Origin: Mikania micrantha
Lineage: Eukaryota > Streptophyta > Magnoliopsida > Asterales > Asteraceae
Reading direction: 5' to 3'
Assembly (NCBI GenBank): GCA_009363875.1
Contig: CM018692.1
Location: 94,082,137-94,146,136 of the forward strand
DNA length: 64,000 nucleotides
Shown: piece after piece, positions 11,740-22,490 of the stretch
Position numbering within the stretch: the stretch's first letter is position 1
Layout of the letters: every line of letters begins with the position of its first letter
The notes under the pieces: model-generated
What the model was told of the DNA's origin: nothing
What the model saw: the letters and a program-made list of their open reading frames with translations, nothing else
Database searches by the model: none
Program-made: the position numbers and the translations under genes

Positions 11740-12275
11740 ACACTTCATTATCATTAACAACAATATACTATGTGGTTCGATATGTGGTGGGATGTCGGCT
11801 GGGCCTTGTTCCCCTACGTATGCCCTATATATAAGCATATTTGACCGGATAGTATAGGTGGTTGTTAGTGAGGTTAAGGAATCAGTTTCAGACATTTCAG
11901 GTATGTGATTCAGTGTATGGAATGAAAAACTTAATTATCATTAATAGCAATGTACTATGTGGTTCGATATGTGGTGGGATGTCGGCTGGGGCCGGTTCCC
12001 CTACGTATGCCCTATATATAAGCATATTTGACCACATAATATAGGTGGTTGTTAGTGAGGTTAAGGTTGTCATTTTGGATGATCAATGTTAACAAACTTT
12101 CTGGTTATTCAAAACGTTATGAATCAAAGGAATGGGATGAAACGCTTAATTATCATTAACAACAAAATACTATGTTGTTCGGTATATGGTGGGATGTCGG
12201 CTGGGGCTTGTTCCCCTACGTATGCCCTATATATAAGCATACTTGGCTGGATAGTATAGTTGGTTGTTGGTGAGG
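11740..12275 (+). promoter_or_regulatory. Three tandem TATA modules in 5' LTR B
   Basis: Three copies of a module with GTGGGATGTCGGCTGGG, CCCCTACGTATGCCC and the box TATATATAAG (11826-11835, 12013-12022, 12228-12237) are spaced 187 and 215 bases apart. The box is a strong match to a plant TATA element. The 3' LTR keeps two full modules (boxes at 19759-19768 and 19970-19979) and the stump of a third, which is cut at about 20143. Confidence 0.65.
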
Positions 12276-12732
12276 TTAAGGTTGTCATCCGAACAGATTT
12301 TGTACAAATCCACTTTTAAACGAAACTATATGAACTCACCAACCATGTGTTGACTTGATCTTTTTGCATGACTTCTCAGGTGACGAACAGGTTGACTAGG
12401 GAGTTCGTGTTTTTGACTAGGTTGCCAGATATCGGACCTACTATTTTGGATTCGCATATTTTGAACATCATCATACATATTAGATGGTACATCTTGTGCC
12501 GTTACGAGATGGAAGTGTTATGATGTTATTAGTAGATTTACATTGTTAAATTATGAACGAAACTGATGTAATTTAACTTTGTAATTCTATTTTATTTAGC
12601 ATTTTTTCATTATATATCATGTGCAATGTAAAAAATCTGATCATCATGATTATCATTCCCGATATCGCGCCCCGGGACCTTTCCGCCCGACGGGACACAC
12701 GATCCGGCCCGTCGGATCGGGGTTTGATAGAT

Positions 12733-12746
12733 TGGTATTAGAGCCA
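12733..12746 (+). other. Primer binding site of element B (initiator tRNA-Met type)
   Basis: TGGTATTAGAGCCA lies three bases after the LTR end. The usual plant site is TGGTATCAGAGCCA, complementary to the 3' end of initiator tRNA-Met; here there is one C-to-T change. It fixes the plus orientation of B. Confidence 0.88.
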
Positions 12747-12903
12747 TGATTATAGAGAAACATAAGTCATTTATTTAAACGTTTTGGCCTAGACTATAAC
12801 CTAGGGACCCTTCATGTAGAGAAACTAAGGTTAGGAACTTATGTGCATATGTCTTTTGCATTCAATCGCGATTACTAACCGAGGCCTTTCGATTGTAAAC
12901 AGA

Positions 12904-13670
12904 ATGCCGCCAAAAAGACAACTATTGCCTCCATCTCTTCCTCATGAGGTGGACCCAGCAACTGCCACAGTTGCTACCTTGACTCCTGACCAGTTAGTTG
13001 CTGTTATTCCCGACCCCATCTCTCGTGTCATGAACAGTGATGAGAACGCCCGATGCTACCCGAAGACAATCACAGGAACTGAAGGATTGGTGCCAGGAGA
13101 AACGAGCAAGAAGCATAAGCGGTGTCATGCTAAGAAATCAAGGCCCCCTGTAATATACATGGAGGCCGTTCCACTTCGCCAAATGGCCGTTACTCCGAAA
13201 CCAGAGGTTCATGAGTGGTATGTTGGAAAAACCCCTCCTTGCATTAACTGCCAATATCATCACCGTGCTGAAATTCCATGCAGACAATGCACCCGCTGTG
13301 GTAAGATGGACCATTGGGCTCATCAATGCAGATCTCCGATGGAATTAATATGTAAACAATATATTGGCAAGTTTCCTTCATGTGCCCTGTGCGGTCTTCA
13401 CCATGCCAAGAATAAACTGTGCAAAGATTGCTTGAACTGCGGGAGGAAGGACACTGGAGTTGTGATTGTCGAAAAACCCCAACTCATAATCAGAACCCTG
13501 GTACCACTACATATCCTCTTCCTTGACACAGCAAGGACTGCTATGTGTGCGGAGCATCCGAACACTTTGCACGGAACTGCCCCGTGAGGGTATCTTCATC
13601 AGATCATGCGCCTCCCAAGGAACTGTTTACTTTACCAACTTTTGATGCACGTTTGGAGTCGGATGACTCC
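12904..13670 (+). pseudogene. gag: Gag of element B, zinc-knuckle rich, frameshifted
   Basis: I chose the ATG at 12904 (MPPKRQLLPP) because it matches the gag start of H; an in-frame ATG lies further upstream at 12841. The N-terminal part is only ~115 residues, and the usual gag core (ALTWW region) is missing, so gag itself is internally deleted. Three CX2C-type zinc motifs follow: CTRCGKMDHWAHQC at about 13291, a damaged CLNCGRKD at about 13432, and CYVCGASEHFARNC at about 13540 in another frame. The spacing of knuckles mirrors element C. A frameshift near 13450-13540 ends the reading frame. Confidence 0.8.
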
Positions 13671-15067
13671 ATGGGTAAGCATATTTCATCTTGTTGCGTT
13701 AAATTATTCGTTTTTGTGTTAGTTAGAAATATAAAATCCTATTGTGGTTTAGGAACAATCAATTTAAGGTAACCGTAAACTAACTCGGTGCCAATTAGGT
13801 AATGGGAGCAGTAATTTAAGTAAACCTTGGGCCGATTAGGTGCCAAGTAAATAAATAAAGTTAGGATGATTCCTAATTCTAGTTTAACTACGGTAATTAG
13901 GGAGGAAACCTTATATAAATGGAACACTAAAATCTGCAGGAATCCAAAGTGAGGAATCAAATCAGGGACAACTTTAGGAAATCCTTTAATCAATCGAGAC
14001 TAGGTTATTCATAAACAACTTAGCCTTGACTACCTGGAAGGCTACGGAGGTGGTTCTCGAGAATCTATCGGAAATTTCTCCTTACACGTATGATAGAGTT
14101 TCATGGTACTAATACGTCTGTAGAAATACCAGTATGAGATATTCGTACAGACCAACATATTTTGAACAATAGGAAATGCAAAATTTAGTGAGTAGACTGT
14201 TACTTTAAAGCTAGACCTCATAGAACTTGAGTCACTTAATTTCGAGAACTTCGGTTGTAGGATGGTAAGAAAGAATGAATGTTACAACAGCACTGAGATC
14301 ATAGCTAATCTAGATAAGTAGACCAAAAGAATCAGTGCGTACTATTGAGTGTGAAAGATCAATATGAATGACTATGACAAGGTAGTTATTCACTAATATT
14401 GATCAAGAATATACTTACCATCAGCTCCAAAATCTCGGATAAAGAAGTTCGAGATTGCAACTAGGATCATAAACCTTGACACCTTTGATAGGGAAATGAC
14501 TAATAGCCAAAACAGCTGCGTTATTTGGAGATTTAGTATTGAAACTAATTGAATTATTCACCTAGAAGAGTTAATAGAATCCACATGATATGATCGTGCC
14601 GGATTAAACTTATGGGTAATATCATGAAAGTGATAGATCAATATCATTCAAACAAGGTTAGCAGAGTTGTCGATACCTTTAGGCAGATGATGTAAAACAA
14701 ATACATATGTATGGAAGACGATGAGCAGTAACACATGGAACAATATTTGCAACGAACTCCCATAAGTCAAACAACGTTTGGGTAGAAAGAGGGTTAATGT
14801 ACATCACCTCGGAGATGTGCATGGGTTTGTCTCAAAGGTAAATCATTACCCTTACCATAACAAAGTTACCATACTCTTTAGGTTGTTCTCTCCAACAAAT
14901 AAGGTACACCTCCAAATCCGAGAACAGATGAGAAGGTGGTTTGTATGTATATGGTTATACTAACATAACCTAGGATACACTATACGTGACCTAAAGGGGT
15001 GGGATCGGATGATTGAAACCTAGAGTCGTCAGAACCACATATGATGGTTACATGGGGGTGACAAATT
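13671..15067 (+). other. Unassigned block replacing protease, RT and RNase H in element B
   Basis: About 1.4 kb between gag and integrase. I looked for DTGA, YRELN, FIDD, YCDAS and TDHKSL in all frames and saw none. The block is AT-rich, has stops in all frames and looks non-coding. It may be captured genomic DNA or very decayed pol. Coding similarity to element C resumes near 15068. Confidence 0.6.
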
Positions 15068-16446
15068 GTGGAGCAGAACGACAGTATAAGACGAACCCGA
15101 TGGAGTTGTCTAACATCAGGATCGCGTGTGGATTCCTGTAGAAGAGGAATTGAGAAAGCTCATCTTTGATGAAGCACACAATACCAAGTATTCGATACAT
15201 CCAGGCGTTGATAAGATGTACCAAGATTTATGGGGATTTTATCGGTGTCTGAGAATGAATAGAGGTATAGCTGAGTATGTCGGTCTATGTCTGACATGTG
15301 CGAAGATTAAGGCGGAACACCAGAAACCGTCAGCTTTACTGGAACAGCCTGAAATTCCCCTCTTGAAATGTGAACAAATAGCTATGGAATTCATTACCAA
15401 GCTACCCCGCACTTCCAGTGGTCATGATACCAATTGGGTTATCATCGATCGATTAACGAAATCTGCTCATTTCTTGCCGAAACAGCAGATATGCCATTGT
15501 CCATCAATTCGGATTATACATCAACGAGATAGTGGTACTTCAAGTGTGCCATTGTCCATCAATTCGGATCGAAACAGCAGAAATACATATAGGTTCTGGC
15601 AATCATTGCAGCAATCTCTAGGGGCGCAATTGAACTTGAGTACAATTTACCATCCATGAACGGACGGTCAAAGCGAACGTACTATACAAACCCTGGAGGA
15701 TATGCTGAGAACATGTGTTTTGGATTTCGGTGGGAATTGGGATTCTCATTTACCACTGATCAAATTCTCCTATCGTAACAGCTACCATAGCAGTATTGGA
15801 TGCGCACCGTTCGGGGCTCGGTATGGTAGAAAATACCTGTCACCGATTTGTTGGACCAAGGTAGGAGATAACTGTATAACTGGGCCAGAGCTTATTCAGG
15901 AAACTACTGATAAGATCGCCCAGACTTAAAAAAGGATACAAGCAGCCGAAGCAGACAAAAGAGTTACGCAGATAAGCGACGGAAACCGTCGTAATTTCAA
16001 GTGGGAGACCCTGTCATGTTGAAGGAATCCCCATGGAAGGGCGTCGTCGCTTCGAAACGAAAGGCAAATCATCACCATGATACGTGGGACCTTTCGAGGT
16101 TGTCGAACTAATTGGTCCTGTTGCGTATAGACTAAGATTACCAGATGAACCCCGTGGTGTGCACGACGTGTTTCACGTCTCAAACCTAAAGAAATACCTT
16201 GATGATGAATCTCTTGTCATACCAAGCGAGGAAATCCAAGTGGACGAACAATTACACTTTATCAAAGAATCTTTAGAGATTATGGATCGCGAAGTCAAAC
16301 AACTAAAGCGAAGCCGTATTCCAATTGCCAAGGTTCGATGGAATTCAAAGCGTGGACCCGAGTTTACTTGGGAAAACGAGGATCACATGAAGTCCAAGTA
16401 TCCCCATCTGTTTGTAGAGAAAGCCGTACCTGATAACGATTCTTAA
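15068..16446 (+). pseudogene. Integrase and chromodomain-like end of element B, broken
   Basis: The HHCC region (EAHNTKYSIH ... CLTCAKIK) is at 15171-15310, though FYRCLRMN replaces the usual FYWWPGMK. The first catalytic Asp is Glu (IAMEFITKLP, about 15383). A local duplication scrambles 15485-15575 just before the second Asp (SDRNSR). A TGA at 15657-15659 follows IYHP, six codons before the catalytic Glu (GQSERT). The frame 15702-15929 and the frame from 16084 cover the C-terminal part: GPFEVVELIGPVAYRL, HDVFHVSNLKK and KRGPEFTWENEDHMKSKYPH, the chromodomain-like tail thought to steer insertion to heterochromatin. It ends at TAA 16444-16446. Confidence 0.85.
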
Positions 16447-16470
16447 ATTTCGGGACGAAATTTCTCTAAC

Positions 16471-16480
16471 AAGGGGAGAC
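16471..16480 (+). other. Polypurine tract of element B
   Basis: AAGGGGAGAC immediately precedes the 3' LTR (TGTAAC at 16481). Such tracts prime plus-strand DNA synthesis. The preceding TTTCGGGACGAAATTTCTC is shared with element H (20772-20791). Confidence 0.8.
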
Positions 16481-19400
16481 TGTAACATCAGTGCCGGAAT
16501 CATAACCGGAACAGTGATTCACACAGTAACTCAGGTATGAATTACATGTAATGTGCATATACTATTATCATTTGATGCTTGACACGAAAGTATTGCGCAT
16601 TCATTTCAGAAACATGATTTAAAACCATGATTCAATAGTCATAAATTCATCTGACAACTCAGAACCATCACGTGATTGTTAGTTATGACTTTATTACGTA
16701 TACACGTATGTGAGGTTGAACAGAACAAAATAACAACGGATGTCGTTACGCGTGAATGCTAAATTGACGGATTATTCATATAGGTGACGATATGTACGAA
16801 TATATCTGAAAGTTTAACGTTCTGAATGATGTCTAATAATTAGAAAAATCAAATTGAAGAGTGTAGTTATTGTCGTGTTCGTACGGGTGACGATACGAAC
16901 GAATACGCGCGACAACTGTACGATTCGATTTAAACTGATAAATTTAACATTTTCAGAAATTTTAAATAAACGGAAGATATTTAGTTAATTTATTAGGAAT
17001 TGCCACCTAAATTAAATTAACAAATTCTATTTTAAAACCATAACGTTTCGTTAAGAAAAAGAAAGAAAACCGACGTTTCTACGCGAAATCGAGCGAGACC
17101 GAACGAACCCGAATGCACCAGAACGATAAAAGACACTAAAAGGCATTAAATGCCCTTTTCAATCACCCACCTATCATTTCCTCTCTCTCTCTCTCCTGTC
17201 ACTTTCTCTCTCTACACACTCTCTCTAAATTCAAAATCCTAGAATCCTCCATACTCAACCAAATCAAGCCATCTTGGAGTCAAAACGACCACAAAAACTA
17301 GTAGATCTTGAAAGTACAAGCAAACCGAGCTTGAACCATCCAAATCGAGACAGATTTGAGTTTGAAATTTCGATTTTTATGGTTTTCACCATTGGTTCGA
17401 TCCCCAAACCTTAACCGGTTCTAAACATCATAAATTCCTTAGGAAACTACACGAAATCACTTAGGGGTGATGTAGGAACTTGTGAGATTCATGACATGGT
17501 GGTAAAGTCCAAGAATGGGGACCTGCACATCGAAGGCTTCGAAGCAGCCGAATGAGGGCACCAGTGTGGCTGAAAGACCCTCCATTCGTCCACCCATTCG
17601 CATGACAAGCTACTTTCGGCCACACCATTCGCATGATCACCTTAGTCGACCAAATCACCTCATTCGCATGCCTCAACTCATTCGGTCTCAATGGATTTAG
17701 TAGCATGGCAGCCATTTGCATGGGACAGCCTATTCGGTGAAGAGGTGGTGACCGAAGGAACAATATGGGTTAAGGAAACTCTTTTGTGGGCTTTCATATG
17801 CATAATGGTGTGACCATGCATGCTAGTATGTGCATGGGAAATCCCTAGGGTTATGGAGTTGCATGTTTAAATGGGTGATTTATTTTCGATATTAAAGGGG
17901 TGAAACACAAGTTTTCTTTAATCAATTTAACACATTAACTAATGTTTTGGGAAAATTAGTACTTGTAAACACATAAAGAAAACCTTAGAAAGTGTTAGCA
18001 ACAATACACCATGACCATAGTGGTTATACGTATGCCTAACCACTTGGTGTTCAAGAATCACAAGGTTAGCAACATTAAAACCTTTACGAACCTTGAAAAC
18101 ATATGTATTGAGTCAAGTGTTAAGTTTACCAAAGAACAAAAGGAAAACAAGTTGAGGATAAATCAAGAATCAAGAAACAAGTTTAGGTGTTGGTTACATT
18201 ATAAAGACCTAATACTTAGTGAATTCTATACAAACATATAACTTAGTTAAATAGTTCAATTGAACTTTCTAAGCTAAGTTATACACAAGTATGATTGAAG
18301 AACAATGAGAAACGAAGACCTAGCAATGGGCTTAAAGTTAATCGAATGAGATTAACCTAAGTCTCGCATGTTATCATATAATTTTCTTAAATTAATTTAT
18401 GTTATAACAAAAAGGAAATGATTTATAAATTACTTTATGTGAAATGTTTTAAAATAAGTGAAATGATTTTTAACTTAAAGATTTAGCTTAAAATGAGTTT
18501 TATTAAAGATGTTTTACCTAAAAAGACCATGAATGTAATGAACTAGACCTTATATAAGTAAGGTTTAGGTGTGAACATCTACGGGGTAAAAGGATGATTA
18601 GTGTAGACTAGTTGGAGATACATAGAAAAATGCTAGTAACTTAGGACACATAGTTGCACACCGAGACCAAAACCATAGACACGTCAACTATAAATACTTA
18701 TAGTATTCGAATCCTTTTAAAACGACTCAGGTACTAAAGATACTTAATCTACAAGTGACGAGCGCGCTTATCTGTTGTGGTTCAATACATAGCAACACAG
18801 GTGAGTTCATTGCCCCTTTTCTAAACATTTTTGTTTTACAAACGCGGGGCTGAGAAGCATGCGTAAATTATTTTCTTAAAATATGTTTCACGTAAATGCT
18901 TTTACTTCTTCTATGTTTTAAATGTATAATTGTATCCTATACTTCTGTCTAGGTAACTATTACAGGTTTACGAAATGAGTTAATTCTCTAAGAGTAAGAT
19001 AATGGTTTAAAACAAAGAGCTAAATTCGGTGTTGTGTCCAAGAAAACTAAAGATCAAACTCAAATAACTAAAATCAGTGTTGTGTTCATGAAAACTAAGG
19101 ATCAAGATCAAAGAAATCATATCCGTGTGTGAATCAAAGAACTCATAAACTAAATAACGAATAACTCAAGGTGGATGTCAGTTGTATGCCGATCAAGACC
19201 ACGTGTAAACACAAGGAAAGTCCCGGCATAAATAGTAGACTTTTATAGTCACGCTATATGGGCATAAATCAAACAATCAACCGAATTCAAGAGAGCAGAG
19301 GTGAACAAAGATCAAAGGATATCCTAAAGTCCTGACATGTACAGTAGACCTTAAAGGTCAAGCTGATATGGGCACATCATAAAGTACCGACACATACAGG

Positions 19401-20491
19401 TAGACTCCTTTGGGTCAAGCCTGATATGGGCCACGTGTGAGACGATACAAGCTGGACACCACCAACAACTAAGAATAATTGATTGAGTCAAATGAGGCCC
19501 AATCTTCATGTCTTAGTTGTATTTAAATGTTTACTTATTCATTTAATTAAGCATTTAGTATCAAATGTCTACAAATACTACGGTTGATCATGAATGTGTG
19601 ATGACCTCAAGAAATCGGTAGAATTTCAATTTGTGGAACTCAAAATCTATTATGTCAATGGTGTGAAATGGAACACTTCATTATCATTAACAACAATATA
19701 CTATGTGGTTCGGTATGAAGTGGGATGTCAGCTGGGGCTTGTTCCCCTACGTATGCACTATATATAAGCATATTTGACCGGATAGTATAGGTGGTTGTTA
19801 GTGAGGTTAAGGTTGTCATTTCGGGTGTTCAAAGGTAATCAATTTCAGACAGTTCAGGTATGTGATTCAGTGTATGGAATGAAACGCTTAATTATCATTA
19901 ATAACAATGTACTATGTGGTTCGATATGTGGTGGGATGTCGGCTGGGGCCGGTTCCCCTACGTATGCCCTATATATAAGCATATTTGACTAGATAGTATA
20001 GGTGGTTGTTAGTGAGGTTAAGGTTGTCATTTCGGATGATCAATGTTAACAAACTTTTAGGTTATTCAAAACGTTATGAATCAAAAGTATGGGATGAAAC
20101 GCTTAATTATCATTAACAACAATATACTATGTGGTTCGGTATGTGACGAACAGGTTGACTATGGAGTTCGTGTTTTTGACTAGGTTGCCAGATATCGAAC
20201 CTAGTATTTTGGATTCGCATATTTTGAACATCATCATACATATTAGTTGGTGCATCTTTTGCTGTTACGAGATGGAAGTGTTATGATGTTATTAGTAGAT
20301 TTACATTGTTAAATTATGAACGAAACTGATGTAATTTAACTTTGTAATTCTATTTTATTTAGCATTTTCTCATTATATATCATGTGCAATGTAAACTATC
20401 TGATCATCACGATTATCATTCCCGATATCGCACCCCGGGACCTTTCGACCGACGGGACACACGATCCGGCCCGTCGGCTCGAGGTGTGACA
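16481..20491 (+). repeat. 3' LTR of element B (4,011 bp)
   Basis: It begins TGTAACATCAGTGCCGG and ends GAGGTGTGACA, with intact TG...CA ends, unlike the 5' copy. It is ~200 bases shorter, mostly because the third TATA module and following sequence are missing (junction at about 20143, GGTATGTG joined to ACGAACAGG). The leader donor-like GT has been lost (TCGAGACAG at about 17346). It carries the conserved GTGAGT block at about 18799, the tandem repeat and the CATATCAT-type U5 end. Confidence 0.93.
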
Positions 20492-20770
20492 ATGTATTTC
20501 ATGTTTCGAGTCTTAAGAAATGCTTACTTGAGGAGCCATTGGCTGTATCTTTTGAAGAAGTACGAATTGATGAAAAGCTTTAATTTACAAAGGAACCAGC
20601 AGAGGTTATGGATCGCACCTTTAAGAAACTTAAACGAAATCGAATCGATTGTGAAGGTTTGGTGGAACTCTAAGCGCGAACCCGAGTTTACTTGGGAACT
20701 TGAGAATCATATGATGGAAAAGTAACCCATCTATTTTCACCCAAAGCTAATTCCAAATGAGTTATGCTAA
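20492..20770 (+). pseudogene. Chromodomain-like C-terminus of element H
   Basis: This is the end of the pol gene interrupted at 8513. The target duplication is followed at once by VFHVSSLKK-like sequence in shifting frames, then VMDRTFKKLKRNRI and SKREPEFTWELENHMMEK with a TAA at 20723. Closely related text ends the integrases of B, C and D, where it forms the chromodomain-like tail. Together with 5195-8513 it confirms that B interrupted H. Confidence 0.85.
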
Positions 20771-20793
20771 AATTTCGGGACAAAATTTCTCTA

Positions 20794-20805
20794 ACGGGGG
20801 GAGAA
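20794..20805 (+). other. Polypurine tract of element H
   Basis: ACGGGGGGAGAA directly precedes TGTGACATTTCG at 20806, the start of the 3' LTR of H. Confidence 0.78.
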
Positions 20806-21402
20806 TGTGACATTTCGTTCTTTGTTGCGAGGTAATTTCCTAAATTCATGAATTAAACACTTAATTAATTAAATCATGATTGAATATGTATATACATGTG
20901 AATCTGTGTATATATGTAAGGAAATTACAAGATGAAACAAAATTACAAACGACAATATGCAGAATTGCCGAATTACACGAAATTTCTATAATAATGACCA
21001 AAAACCAAATTCAAGGTTTCAAAACTAAATAAATATCAATTATATGATGAATTGAAGTAAAATAATTGATAGCATAACTATAGAATTCCTAAGTTCAATA
21101 AGTGAAACTGCGAAAATTTACGAAAAGCCAATTCGGCAAGCGTAATTAACAAATTAATGACAACACGAACTTCCTAATCACATTATAATCTTAATGGGAT
21201 GTAATCAGAAGCATAAAAATGATAGTTGATCATTATTAGTAATTCATGAAGTTATACGCGAAAAGCCGAACAAACGATTGCGAAAATGGCAAAATCAAGC
21301 AAACCCTTTGATCTATTCCACGTCTATCCTATTCAGTCAGGTGAATTCCAGATAATTATGAACAAAAATAGTTTCCAAACATGGAAAACAAGGCTTAGGC
21401 CA

Positions 21403-21630
21403 TATAAAGCCAAAAAGTTGACCTTGGTCAACATTTCTACAACTTTCTTTCTCTCCCAAACCCTCAAATTCGTCCAGACCCTTTCCATCATCTTTCGGAA
21501 CATCCAACACACCTTACACATCATTTCCAAGGAGTTCCAATTGGTAATCAAGCCCAAAATCAAGTGGACCAAAGAATCAAGCTTCAAAGTTGGATTTTTG
21601 GTGATTTTTCAAGCAAATCCTTCACCAAGT
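21403..21630 (+). promoter_or_regulatory. TATA box, CT-rich leader and donor-like site in LTR H
   Basis: TATAAA at 21403-21408 is followed by TTTCTTTCTCTCCC, AAACCCTC and an A/C-rich leader, then CACCAA|GTAAGTTTT with GT at 21629-21630, a full match to the plant donor consensus after the GT. The layout is that of a plant gene 5' end. Activity is inferred. Confidence 0.45.
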
Positions 21631-22376
21631 AAGTTTTAAACTCAATTCTTAGTTCTAATAGCTTCATATGACTTAAACAAACATGTTGAAATGATTGGTG
21701 AAGTTTGAAAATCATCAGAGTTCAAAAACCTGTAAAAAGGGTATTTTTGTCCAAAAACCAGTTTTTTCAAAGTTGTCCAAATTGCGATTTTTTTCACCAA
21801 ACTCTAGATATATGTTAAACATAAGGATCTGGAGCTTGGTGACCGAGAAAAGTATTATGGAAATCAAGAAAAACACGAAAAACCATTTCGTCTTGGTCCT
21901 AGTCGACCATTCCCGGGAACGCCCGGTGCTGGGCTGGCTGCGACCAGCTAGGCGCCGAGGATTCCCAGCCATGCAAGGCCATTCCCGGGTAAAACCAAGT
22001 CGCGACCAAAATTCCATTGGGAATTCTCGGCCTCGCCCGGCCGTTACCGGGCAAATGCTGATCACGACTAAGGGGCTGCCGAGGATTCTCGGCCATGACC
22101 GAGCCACAGGCCATGACACCGAGCCACCACCCCAGAGTCACTGGACCACCGCCGAGAAACCACCGCCAACCACTTGCTGCCGCTGGTGAGGATGCACGAT
22201 TACAAGACATGTTTAGCAACTCTTAGCTAGTTAATGTTGTTTTAGAATGTTGGAACTTAATGTGTAATATTCTTGTTACAATGTTATGAGGGACTTATTC
22301 TATGAGAACCACTAATATTGGAACTAATTTTATATGTTTGTATAAAAGTAATTTAACCAGTATGAGAAATTACTAT

Positions 22377-22406
22377 TTTATATATATATATATGTATATA
22401 TATATA

Positions 22407-22447
<41 letters not shown>
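22377..22447. repeat. (AT)n microsatellite
   Basis: About 70 bases of AT dinucleotides with short interruptions (TATGTATA and TAGCATA). Confidence 0.95.
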
Positions 22448-22450
<3 letters not shown>

Positions 22451-22490
22451 TATGGTTTGCCATGGATGTATGATATCAATATAACAATAA

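Larger units (their letters stand above)
8514..12729 (+). repeat. 5' LTR of element B (4,216 bp)
   Basis: It starts CGTAACATCAGTGCC, with the first base of TG mutated, and ends TTTGATA where the 3' LTR has GTGTGACA, so both ends are decayed. In order it holds a CT-rich leader (9160-9380), a CATTCG-type island (about 9560-9800), a conserved CAG|GTGAGT block (10861-10930), a three-copy tandem repeat (11283-11503), three TATA modules (11740-12275), a conserved CTTCTCAG|GTGACGAACAG block (12372-12390) and the U5-like end with ATATCGCGCC. Confidence 0.92.
8514..20491 (+). mobile_element. Element B: Ty3/gypsy chromovirus-like LTR element with both LTRs (11,978 bp)
   Basis: Two long direct repeats (8514-12729 and 16481-20491) enclose a primer site, gag, an unassigned block, integrase-chromodomain and a purine tract. 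The 5-bp target duplication ATGTA (8509-8513 and 20492-20496) is perfect, and the integrase frame of host element H continues across. The internal region (~3.75 kb) is too short for a full gag-pol: protease, RT and RNase H are not recognisable, so any movement would have needed enzymes from another element. By eye the two LTRs differ by a few percent plus one ~200-bp length difference, so the insertion is younger than H. Confidence 0.92.
20806..22490 (+). repeat. 3' LTR of element H, truncated on the right
   Basis: It starts TGTGACATTTCG after the purine tract. The first 600 bases are AT-rich. Then come a TATA-leader-donor block (21403-21630), a GC-rich island (about 21895-22195) with repeated ATTCCCGG and CCGAGGATT motifs, and an (AT)n tract. 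The LTR never reaches a CA end or a U5 block like the other families, so it is cut near 22490. Open frames across the GC island (both strands, up to 164 codons) have no recognisable domain and I do not call them genes. Confidence 0.75.

Noticed and set aside
21695..22219. Overlapping open frames on both strands (up to 164 codons) as a gene
   Set aside because: They cross the GC-rich motif island of LTR H; long frames on both strands, no domain, and repeated 6-10-mers explain them as composition effects.
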